The notes beneath the pieces are model-generated. The model had not been told where the DNA came from. It did not search any database and saw only the letters and a list, made by a program, of their open reading frames with translations. The position numbers and the translations under genes are program-made. Shown here piece by piece: positions 21,722 to 28,199 of a stretch of 28,270 nt of DNA. Source of the stretch: a virus; the IMG/VR virus record IMGVR_UViG_3300032220_000943, positions 1-28,270 of that record; one strand, written 5' to 3'. The first letter of the stretch is position 1. Every line of letters begins with the position of its first letter.

Positions 21722-22419
21722 ACTGTAATTTCTATTCGTTTAGACCAATAGGGGTTTCTTTTGAAACAACTATTATTAATGTAGTTGATATTATTAATAT
21801 TAGTATCAACTACTTTTCCATATGTGCCATACGCCCAATGCGAAACTTTAGTTTCAGTATCTGCTAATAATGCAATACCTAAATTAAGTTGAGTATCAAG
21901 TGAGTTTGGATGTTCACCAAAGTATAAATCTATACTAGGAACTGAGTTTGAAACAACGATAATCTTTTTAACATCAAGGTGTTTTTGTAGTCGTTCTATA
22001 GTGTTTTTTAGATAAAGTATATCTTCATTGCGATTTACTTCTAGCATTGCGTATACTTCTTCATCACCAACGATAGTATCACCGTACCATCCATTGGCAC
22101 CTATAACGGCAATACCATCAACAATAACTACATGATGATGCATTAACGCTAGATTATTAATGTTGCGACAGGCTTTGTGGATTTCTTCGGTTCGTTTGTG
22201 AATATCAGGTGAATTATGATATTCTAATGAACCTAGAGTATAGAATATACCCTGATAGAATTTAGATAAATGAGATAGGGTTTGCTTAATAGTGCGTAAA
22301 TCTTCACTAATATTTCCTGCTATTATACAGTATAAACTAGTTGCTTTACCTTCCCAATTGAAACTATCTTCGGGGGATAGATTCAAGTCACTAATTAGGT
22401 CAAACCCTATCGTAGTCAT
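21718..22419 (-). CDS. Metallophosphoesterase-fold protein lacking metal ligands (pseudoenzyme)
   Basis: 233 residues with the order of a calcineurin-like phosphoesterase, but almost every metal ligand is replaced. The usual DxH appears as ISDLNL (Asn13), GD as AGNI (Asn36), GNHE as GSLE (63-66), the mid-domain His as VSNSVP (Asn158), and GHxH as AYGTYG (196-201). The surrounding hydrophobic frame is kept, including VDGIAVIGANGWYG. This suggests a catalytically inactive member, perhaps a binding protein or decoy. The ATG at 22419 directly follows the stop of the Lys/Ala/Pro-rich gene, forming a leftward pair. Confidence 0.7.
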   Translation of the reverse strand: MTTIGFDLISDLNLSPEDSFNWEGKATSLYCIIAGNISEDLRTIKQTLSHLSKFYQGIFYTLGSLEYHNSPDIHKRTEEIHKACRNINNLALMHHHVVIVDGIAVIGANGWYGDTIVGDEEVYAMLEVNRNEDILYLKNTIERLQKHLDVKKIIVVSNSVPSIDLYFGEHPNSLDTQLNLGIALLADTETKVSHWAYGTYGKVVDTNINNINYINNSCFKRNPYWSKRIEITV

Positions 22420-22722
22420 TTATTTTGCAATGCTAATCTTAGGCTTTTTTGGTGCTTTTGGTTTAGCTGGTGCTTTAGCTGCCGCAGGCTTTGCCGGTGC
22501 TTTAGCTGCCGCCGGCTTTGTTGCTTTTGGCTTAGCAGGCGCTTTAGCTTTAGCAGGAGCAGTTTCAGCTACAACTGGAGCAACTACAGGCTCAGGAACA
22601 GCTACAGACGGGGCCGGAGTTGTTGCTTCTACTTTGTAAGGTGCTGGTGTTGCGACTGGCGCGGGTGTTGCTACCGGGGCTGGGGATTCAATCCCGAGTA
22701 GACTTTTTAGAAATTTGATCAT
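22420..22722 (-). CDS. Basic Lys/Ala/Pro-rich repeat protein
   Basis: 100 residues from the ATG at 22722, chosen because AAGGAG lies six bases upstream on its strand. The N-terminus MIKFLKSLLGIES is amphipathic. Next come Val/Pro/Thr repeats (APVATPAP twice), then Lys/Ala/Pro repeats (APAKP, AAAKAPAKP) ending PKKPKISIAK. This resembles histone H1-like or AlgP-like tails that bind DNA without sequence preference. Repeat length may vary between relatives. It is read leftward with the pseudo-phosphoesterase. Confidence 0.65.
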   Translation of the reverse strand: MIKFLKSLLGIESPAPVATPAPVATPAPYKVEATTPAPSVAVPEPVVAPVVAETAPAKAKAPAKPKATKPAAAKAPAKPAAAKAPAKPKAPKKPKISIAK

Positions 22723-22739
22723 AATTTTCTCCTTCATTG

Positions 22740-22747
22740 TATTTACT
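22740..22747 (-). promoter_or_regulatory. Late-like box AGTAAATA, leftward
   Basis: On the minus strand, AGTAAATA followed by CAATG puts a start near 22734, giving a short leader that begins with the ribosome-binding site AAGGAG of the gene at 22722. It is divergent from the box at 22779. Confidence 0.4.
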
Positions 22748-22778
22748 ATCGGGTAGAAAATTTATAATTTTTTTTGAA

Positions 22779-22786
22779 GATAAATA
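22779..22786 (+). promoter_or_regulatory. T4-late-like box GATAAATA, leaderless spacing
   Basis: GATAAATA, then CTACT, then the ATG at 22792. The exact 5-base gap puts a T4-type late start on the A of the ATG. No Shine-Dalgarno sequence is present. A TTG at 22774 lies upstream of the box and is not a credible start. Confidence 0.55.
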
Positions 22787-22791
22787 CTACT

Positions 22792-24309
22792 ATGCGTGAA
22801 TTTATTAATATTATTGAACAATTAAACGAAAGCACTGGCTTGGCCGGTCGTAAAGCCGGAGACGTTTTTAGAAACGAAAACGGAGATGAGGCAATATTTA
22901 ATGATATTAAATTCTTTCCAGAAGGGGGCGGTAAATTTACCCCCGAAGAACTAGATCAGGCCTTAGGAGAAATTCAACAACAAGTTCCAAATATTCAATG
23001 GCAAAATAGTCGTTCCGGAAGAACCGGTGGATTCGCAATAATCTCATTCGGTAATTTTGTTATTGGACAATATCTACAGGAAGTTAAACCATCAAAAACT
23101 GATAACAAAGTATCAAATACATTTACAGTAGATGGAACAACATACAAGTTTGGTGGTAAGGCTGCTGCAAAAGCAGATGCAGGATTAAGTCCACAAGATT
23201 TACTAGTAGATAAACTTGATTTAACTATCCCTGCTATAATGAATCAACTTGCCAGCAGTCTAGGAACAGACAATCCATTGTATGCTGTAGCACACAATAT
23301 TGCAATGGGTCAACCATTGCCCATGACATTTGATGCACCAGAGGGAGTTAGCTTCTCTGCCTTCCGTGATTATTTCTGTGAGATACTTCAACCAATAGCA
23401 TTACAAAAAGGTCAATATACAGGCAATGCAGGTGAGGCAGCGAATAGGTTTTTAGGTGGGTCATTCCAAAAAACATTAATCAGTTTTGATGATAGCAAGA
23501 CAGCAGGTCTAAGCGATAGTGTTATGTCTACTAAAGATGGACGTAGTGTATTAGTCAGTACTAAAGGTGGTAAAGGTGCTACTGCTAGCGCATCAAACTT
23601 AATTGACCAAATTGACAAGATTGCAGAAACGCCAGACGGTGGAAAATTCTTAAACAAACATAAAGAAATAGTTGACTTATTACGTGAAATACAAAATGCA
23701 GGGCAAGCAGGTGCACCATTAATGTTAGGTGTGCGTTACGGTATTATTAGTCCCGATGATGCTGAAATGATAAGAGCGTTTAAGAAGATAGGTCCAGTCA
23801 GTATGGATAATCTTGATCAACTTGGGCTAAGTGAAAATCTATTAAACTTAGCACAAACCCGAGATACAAAAGATCCTGATAATGTAAACCTATATTATCA
23901 CTTGATGGCAGCAGTGGCACATAAAGCAGCAGATGAAGTAAACGATAAAACAAAATTCAGTTCCGCTGCTGCTGATATATTAAACAATGGTGCATTGATT
24001 CAAGTTTACACTAAAGCAAATGAAGGTAAAGGTAAATGGACCTTGCAAGAATTCAATACTGTTTATCCTGGGGAAAGCATCAAGGGTGTCTATCTATCAG
24101 CAGGTAAAACATATTACAGTACTGATATAAAAGGTAATTATACATTCAAAATTGATAAAGGTTCAGGTGTCTCTAAAGATGAAGAAGAAAAACCTTCAAC
24201 GATAGGAAGAGCAAAACGTGCAGGCAGTGATTTAGCAGCAGCAGCAAAGAACATTGTCAATCCTGTTAATAAGCCAAGAGAGACTGGCACAAGGTCTAAA
24301 CGAAAATAA
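22792..24309 (+). CDS. Candidate capsid-targeted late protein
   Basis: 505 residues. The N-terminus MREFINIIEQLNES resembles capsid-targeting sequences of T4 internal proteins: an amphipathic helix ending in LNE followed by Ser. That fits the (L/I)xE cleavage rule of the T4 prohead protease (cut after Glu13). The middle has SDSVMSTKDGRSVLVSTKGG, an Asp242...Ser256-Thr-Lys258 pattern faintly like PD-(D/E)xK nucleases. The C-terminus is Ala/Lys-rich and basic (GTRSKRK). It is preceded by a late box. If packaged it could be an injected DNA-binding or DNA-cutting protein, which is inferred. Confidence 0.6.
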   Translation: MREFINIIEQLNESTGLAGRKAGDVFRNENGDEAIFNDIKFFPEGGGKFTPEELDQALGEIQQQVPNIQWQNSRSGRTGGFAIISFGNFVIGQYLQEVKPSKTDNKVSNTFTVDGTTYKFGGKAAAKADAGLSPQDLLVDKLDLTIPAIMNQLASSLGTDNPLYAVAHNIAMGQPLPMTFDAPEGVSFSAFRDYFCEILQPIALQKGQYTGNAGEAANRFLGGSFQKTLISFDDSKTAGLSDSVMSTKDGRSVLVSTKGGKGATASASNLIDQIDKIAETPDGGKFLNKHKEIVDLLREIQNAGQAGAPLMLGVRYGIISPDDAEMIRAFKKIGPVSMDNLDQLGLSENLLNLAQTRDTKDPDNVNLYYHLMAAVAHKAADEVNDKTKFSSAAADILNNGALIQVYTKANEGKGKWTLQEFNTVYPGESIKGVYLSAGKTYYSTDIKGNYTFKIDKGSGVSKDEEEKPSTIGRAKRAGSDLAAAAKNIVNPVNKPRETGTRSKRK

Positions 24310-24322
24310 TTGGAGTAGTATC

Positions 24323-25057
24323 ATGGCGGTGCGAAAATCTAAATTTGATTGGTCAGCATTAAACAGATACGAGTTAACCGAATATCTTAGTTCGCTACAT
24401 CCTAAAATAGTTAACAATGAAATGTCTGTGGAAAAGTTCCACAGAATCATAGGTAATCACATAAAGAAACATATCCCAATTAAGTTAAAAAAATGTAAAG
24501 ATAGTTGTGTTGATGCAAATTGTATTTGGGTGGGCGGCGCATATTACAGTGATTTAGATAAACAAAAACAAAAATCAATTGAATTAGTACTGGTTTACAA
24601 AAGCCAAACAAATACAATTAAGATCACCCCAATTAATTTCAAAAGGTCATGTCATACTATTACACATACGATAATGCATGAATTGATTCATATGCGACAA
24701 TATCGCCGTAGAAAATTCAAAGAATTGCCTGACTACAATAGCACAGCAGAAAAAACAGAGCAACGTGAAACACAATCCTATCTTGGATGTAGTGATGAAA
24801 TTGACGCTTATGGATTTAATATAGCCTGTGAATTATTATGGACATTCAAAAATGACAGAAACAAAGTAATTGAATATCTTAATAAAAATCAAAAAGGTCT
24901 ACGTGGAAATCATAACAGTTGGAGAATGTATTTAAAAGCATTCAATCACGACCATGAACATCCAATTATAAAACGAGTAAAACAAAAGGTTGTACGATAC
25001 TTGCCAAACGCAATGTATGGTAAACCCTATCGTAATAAAGATTGGATAAATCGTTAA
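24323..25057 (+). CDS. HExxH metallopeptidase-like phage protein
   Basis: 244 residues from the ATG at 24323, with GGAG seven bases upstream. A TTG at 24254 lacks one. The signature MHELIHMRQYRRR gives His119, Glu120 and His123. A downstream SDEIDAYGFNIACELL offers Glu159 or Asp161 as third ligand, a pattern seen in other phage SprT/Zn-protease-like proteins. The N-terminal 100 residues are basic with three cysteines. It follows the candidate packaged protein by 13 bases, so it is likely co-transcribed. It could process a virion or host protein. Confidence 0.7.
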   Translation: MAVRKSKFDWSALNRYELTEYLSSLHPKIVNNEMSVEKFHRIIGNHIKKHIPIKLKKCKDSCVDANCIWVGGAYYSDLDKQKQKSIELVLVYKSQTNTIKITPINFKRSCHTITHTIMHELIHMRQYRRRKFKELPDYNSTAEKTEQRETQSYLGCSDEIDAYGFNIACELLWTFKNDRNKVIEYLNKNQKGLRGNHNSWRMYLKAFNHDHEHPIIKRVKQKVVRYLPNAMYGKPYRNKDWINR

Positions 25058-25066
25058 CCATAATAG

Positions 25067-25095
25067 TTGCAACTAACTAGACTTTCTGTTATACT
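25067..25095 (+). promoter_or_regulatory. Promoter for clpP with extended -10
   Basis: TTGCAA at 25067-25072, a 17-bp spacer and TATACT at 25090-25095, with TG one base before the hexamer (extended -10). The start near 25102 gives a leader of about 13 bases holding AAGGA. clpP therefore seems separately controlled from clpX and clpS. Confidence 0.6.
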
Positions 25096-25114
25096 TACAA
25101 TTTTAAGGAAGTAT

Positions 25115-25702
25115 ATGAGTTTAGTACCAATGGTTTTAGAACAAACAAGCAAAGGTGAGCGTAGTTATGATATCTACAGCCGCATGTTGCGTGACCGTGT
25201 GATTTTGCTTGAAGGTGAAGTACATGATCAAATGGCAAATCTAGTTGTTGCACAATTGCTTTACTTGGAAAGTGAAGGAGAGAAAGATATCAGTGTTTAT
25301 ATCAACAGTCCCGGTGGTAGTGTAACTGCTGGTATGGCAATCTATGATTGTATGCAATTCATTAAACCCGATGTTATGACTATCGTAATGGGGCAGGCAT
25401 GTAGCATGGGTAGTTTGCTTGCACAAGCTGGTGCTAAAGGTAAGCGTTATATGTTGCCCAATGCAAGGCACATGATTCATCAGCCATCCGGTGGCGCCCG
25501 TGGTCAAGCCACTGACATGGAAATTCAAGTTAAAGAAATTCTAGCGATGAAAAAGAGCCTCACGCAAATCTATGTTGACCATAATAGTGTTGGCAAGACA
25601 TACGAAGAACTAGCTAAGGATATGGAACGTGATTATTTTATGAGTGCAACTGAAGCAGTAGCGTATGGGTTGGCAGATTCGGTACTAAAAAAGCGCCCAT
25701 AA
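25115..25702 (+). CDS. clpP: ClpP, serine peptidase of the Clp protease
   Basis: 195 residues from the ATG at 25115, with AAGGA five bases upstream. In-frame sequence before it is promoter and leader. ClpP forms a 14-subunit barrel that degrades proteins fed by ClpX or ClpA. The catalytic triad is Ser97 (GQACSMGS), His122 (MIHQP) and Asp173 (ERDYF). The N-terminus [19 protein letters not shown] begins where E. coli ClpP starts after self-processing, so no propeptide is made. Heptamer and handle segments are intact ([14 protein letters not shown]). It overlaps the next gene by one base. Confidence 0.95.
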   Translation: MSLVPMVLEQTSKGERSYDIYSRMLRDRVILLEGEVHDQMANLVVAQLLYLESEGEKDISVYINSPGGSVTAGMAIYDCMQFIKPDVMTIVMGQACSMGSLLAQAGAKGKRYMLPNARHMIHQPSGGARGQATDMEIQVKEILAMKKSLTQIYVDHNSVGKTYEELAKDMERDYFMSATEAVAYGLADSVLKKRP

Positions 25703-26502
25703 TGGTCTACCTTAATAAGTTATATCATGTTAATTATCTCTCCGGGTGTTCTGGAACCTTTTTACAAGATATTCTAATACAGTTTGCAAATAAAGATTGT
25801 AATCAATCCGTTTCGTATTTAAATAAAATAAATGCTCACGGGAGTGTGTTAGTTTTAAACTATAATTCCAATTTTGAATTAGAATCTGAAAACCCAACTG
25901 GTTTTTTATGTTATAACTTACATGACCCCGATAAGCCTTTTGTTGATCAAATTAAAGTATTAAACAATAATCCCATAGTTACTGCCGACCATCAAATACC
26001 AGAATGGGATAAAATTTTTCAAAAATTTCCAAATGCAAAAAATATTATAGTTCAAGTTGATAACCGATCAGCATTCAGAATAGAAGCTAATATTTTTTAC
26101 AAAATATATTCGGAACATTATAAGCAATCACCAAATGATATATATGTAGCTACTTATTGGGACGGGTTGAAAAAACAAAATCCTTCTTTAAACAATTATT
26201 CAATGGATGATTATCCTATTGATGAATTATTAGTAGCTATAAAAAATCTTGCAAAAACAAAAACTACAAATTACCCAATTACAGGAATTTATAGACATGC
26301 TTACCCTATACCCGAAGAATATTCTGATAGGGTTATAGCAATAAACTATTTTGATGTAATTAATAATAAAGATTATATATTAGAAACTATTTCAGCTTTT
26401 ATCGGAGAGCCAATTAAACCTTGCATTATAGAAACATATAATAGCTATTTGGAACGACAACACAATTTATTCCCCTGGTTGAACGACTCAGACACTTATT
26501 AA
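25702..26502 (+). CDS. Possible sulfotransferase-like protein
   Basis: 266 residues. The start YHVNYLSGCSGTFLQDILIQ has a glycine-rich turn as in the phosphosulfate-binding loop of sulfotransferases. The middle segment NAKNIIVQVDNRSAFRIEAN is in the expected place for the 3'-phosphate motif. The end has FIGEPIKPCIIETYNSYLER as in phage sulfotransferase-like proteins. It looks more A+T-rich than its neighbours (many Asn, Ile, Lys, Tyr), so it may be a newer arrival. It begins one base inside the clpP stop. Assignment is tentative. Confidence 0.45.
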   Translation: MVYLNKLYHVNYLSGCSGTFLQDILIQFANKDCNQSVSYLNKINAHGSVLVLNYNSNFELESENPTGFLCYNLHDPDKPFVDQIKVLNNNPIVTADHQIPEWDKIFQKFPNAKNIIVQVDNRSAFRIEANIFYKIYSEHYKQSPNDIYVATYWDGLKKQNPSLNNYSMDDYPIDELLVAIKNLAKTKTTNYPITGIYRHAYPIPEEYSDRVIAINYFDVINNKDYILETISAFIGEPIKPCIIETYNSYLERQHNLFPWLNDSDTY

Positions 26503-26507
26503 ATCGG

Positions 26508-26552
26508 TTGACATTAAATGGTTTTGGGTATATAATACAATCTTAGACAGTT
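26508..26552 (+). promoter_or_regulatory. Promoter cassette, copy 3
   Basis: TTGACA at 26508-26513, a 17-bp spacer, TATAAT at 26531-26536, then CTTAGACAGT. It starts five bases after the previous stop and is preceded by CGG as in copy 1. Confidence 0.85.
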
Positions 26553-26568
26553 AATTAAAGGACTACAC

Positions 26569-26841
26569 ATGCGTACCCCGACTATAATTTATGGCTTGAA
26601 AAACTCTCAAAAAGTCCGTATTATTTTCAAGGGCGATGGCTCTGAAAACGACATTGGAATGTATATGACAATCAAGCAAATGACCGAGCAATTTGCTACA
26701 GTTAACGCCCGATCTTTGGCTTGGGAAGTATTAATCCAATTATCTAATATGCGTCAGGAAGCACAAAAATATAACGAACTTGTCCCGTCAGGAATTGGTA
26801 CTACGATCCGGGGCAAGCAAATTCAAGTGGATCTAGTATAA
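26569..26841 (+). CDS. Hypothetical early-type protein
   Basis: 90 residues: MRTPTIIYGLKNSQKVRIIF, KGDGSENDIGMYMTIKQMTE, then a helical C-terminus ending GKQIQVDLV. AAAGGA lies about six bases before the ATG, directly behind promoter cassette copy 3. Its stop overlaps the ATG of the next gene. Function unknown. Confidence 0.7.
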   Translation: MRTPTIIYGLKNSQKVRIIFKGDGSENDIGMYMTIKQMTEQFATVNARSLAWEVLIQLSNMRQEAQKYNELVPSGIGTTIRGKQIQVDLV

Positions 26842-27059
26842 TGTATAATTTACTTTACATGGTTGTGGTAGCACAGGCTCCGTTGACATTCTTCCTAGGA
26901 AACTATAATGATTTACCTAGTTGTCAGAATGCTATCCACGAAATCTACGCAACCAGGCTAAATGTACCCGGACAACGTAACCCAGAATTGGAGAAAGTTA
27001 TCCAAATTCAGATGGATTTAAAGAAGGAATTCGTCTGTATTCCGGTGAAAAAAGGTTGA
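26841..27059 (+). CDS. Small exported or anchored protein
   Basis: 72 residues. The hydrophobic N-terminus MYNLLYMVVVAQAPLTFFLG may be a signal or anchor. The rest has two cysteines (LPSCQNAIHEIY and EFVCIPV) that could pair in the periplasm. The stop overlaps the -35 of promoter cassette copy 4. Function unknown. Confidence 0.65.
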   Translation: MYNLLYMVVVAQAPLTFFLGNYNDLPSCQNAIHEIYATRLNVPGQRNPELEKVIQIQMDLKKEFVCIPVKKG

Positions 27060-27100
27060 CATTAAATGGATTTGGGTATATAATACATACTTAGACAGTT
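27056..27100 (+). promoter_or_regulatory. Promoter cassette, copy 4
   Basis: TTGACA at 27056-27061 overlaps the previous stop, as in copy 1. A 17-bp spacer, TATAAT at 27079-27084 and CTTAGACAGT follow. From the -35 through the AAAGGA ribosome-binding site it is almost identical to copy 3. Confidence 0.85.
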
Positions 27101-27117
27101 AATTAAAGGACAAGAAA

Positions 27118-27435
27118 ATGACAGATACAGAATTCGACACTAAATTTGACTACTACGAGACCGTTCGTGAGGAGTTGGGACTAAGTGCTATTTGGTCTAT
27201 CTTTGAAGTAGAAAATCTCAGCGAACCCCATCCGTTCAAGGATGCTAAAATTGTTTCTTACAAGGTCTATCATGGTAAGGAATATCAGATTGAAATCAAT
27301 GGTTCTACTTGGGCCGCATTGTATGTTGCGGCTAATGCTGTCATTCGTGATAGCCGCGACTATCATGTTTTCATTGAAGCCTTCACCCCAAATGGTAAAA
27401 ATCCTGAAATTCTGCAATTGTCAACTGGTTCTTAA
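27118..27435 (+). CDS. Hypothetical early-type protein
   Basis: 105 residues: an acidic N-terminus (MTDTEFDTKFDYYETVREEL), beta segments (AKIVSYKVYHGKEYQIEING) and a helix (WAALYVAANAVIRDS). It lies between promoter cassettes 4 and 5 with AAAGGA seven to eight bases upstream. It looks like a small soluble takeover protein. Function unknown. Confidence 0.7.
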   Translation: MTDTEFDTKFDYYETVREELGLSAIWSIFEVENLSEPHPFKDAKIVSYKVYHGKEYQIEINGSTWAALYVAANAVIRDSRDYHVFIEAFTPNGKNPEILQLSTGS

Positions 27436-27438
27436 TAG

Positions 27439-27480
27439 TTGACAATAAATGGATTTGGGTATATAATAGAGTCTTAATCA
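27439..27480 (+). promoter_or_regulatory. Promoter cassette, copy 5
   Basis: TTGACA at 27439-27444, a 17-bp spacer, TATAAT at 27462-27467, then CTTAATCAGT, the only copy that departs from CTTAGACAGT. It begins three bases after the previous stop. Confidence 0.83.
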
Positions 27481-27501
27481 GTTAATTACAGGAGTTTGAA
27501 A

Positions 27502-27969
27502 ATGGGTACACGTTCACGAATTGGTGTTATGCATGGCGACAAGCTGAAAAGCGTTTACTGTCATTGGGACGGTTATCTGTCGCACAACGGCAAGATCCTG
27601 CAAGCACACTATGATAGTGCTAAGGCAAATCATCTGGTATCATTGGGTGATATTTCAAGTCTGCGGCCCGAAATTGGTGTTGCTCATCCTTTTAGCACGT
27701 GGGATACTGATATGGCCCCGGCAGAATATGAGGCACAGTTTGCAAACATGACTACATTTTACGGCCGTGATCGTGATGAAACAGGTGTTGACTTTACTGT
27801 GGATCAATCGTATGCAGAATTCCTGAGCAAGGATTATGATTACGAATACTACTACATTATGAACGATGGTGTGTGGTATGTTGGTGTTGCGTATGATGTT
27901 GACGGCATGGTGCCCGGACAACTGTATGTCTTGTCTGAGCAATTGGCTAAGTTAACAGAGGAAGTATAA
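27502..27969 (+). CDS. Conserved phage protein of the MGTRSRI type
   Basis: 155 residues from the ATG at 27502 (AGGAG seven bases upstream). A TTG at 27496 is too close to that site. It begins MGTRSRIGVMHGDKLKSVYC, then HWDGYLSHNGKIL, LVSLGDISSLRPEIG and a WYVGVAYDVDG end. I recall many phages carrying proteins with this MGTRS start and GDISSL motif, all unannotated. The stop overlaps the next ATG by one base. Function unknown. Confidence 0.8.
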   Translation: MGTRSRIGVMHGDKLKSVYCHWDGYLSHNGKILQAHYDSAKANHLVSLGDISSLRPEIGVAHPFSTWDTDMAPAEYEAQFANMTTFYGRDRDETGVDFTVDQSYAEFLSKDYDYEYYYIMNDGVWYVGVAYDVDGMVPGQLYVLSEQLAKLTEEV

Positions 27970-28199
27970 TGAACGAACGAATTAACAAACTGGCTCTACA
28001 GGCTGGGCTTGTACGAGTCGGTGATTTTGGAATGAAGCGATGGGAAGGTCCACAGTCAGACAGTATCAAAGACCAAGATTTAGAAAAGTTCGCCGAGTTG
28101 ATTGTTCAAAAATGTGCTGATATTGGTCAACAATATGCTGACGGCAATTATGAAGTTTATAATCAGATTTTAGAACATTTTGGATTGGAAGAAGAATAA
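27969..28199 (+). CDS. HFG-family small phage protein, copy D
   Basis: 76 residues: MNERINKLALQAGLVRVG, a central LEKFAELIVQKCADI and an end ILEHFGLEEE. It shares a 25-nt identical stretch with copy A, 24 kb away. Coupled at both ends by one-base overlaps. Function unknown. Confidence 0.75.
   Translation: MNERINKLALQAGLVRVGDFGMKRWEGPQSDSIKDQDLEKFAELIVQKCADIGQQYADGNYEVYNQILEHFGLEEE

Noticed and set aside
22292-22639. Ala/Gly-rich rightward frame opposite the Lys/Ala/Pro-rich gene
   Set aside because: It is the complement of the repeat region. The leftward frame has the ribosome-binding site and a sensible N-terminus.
22774-22791. TTG start adding six residues to the candidate packaged protein
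   Set aside because: It lies upstream of the late box and lacks a ribosome-binding site, and it would spoil the capsid-targeting-like N-terminus.
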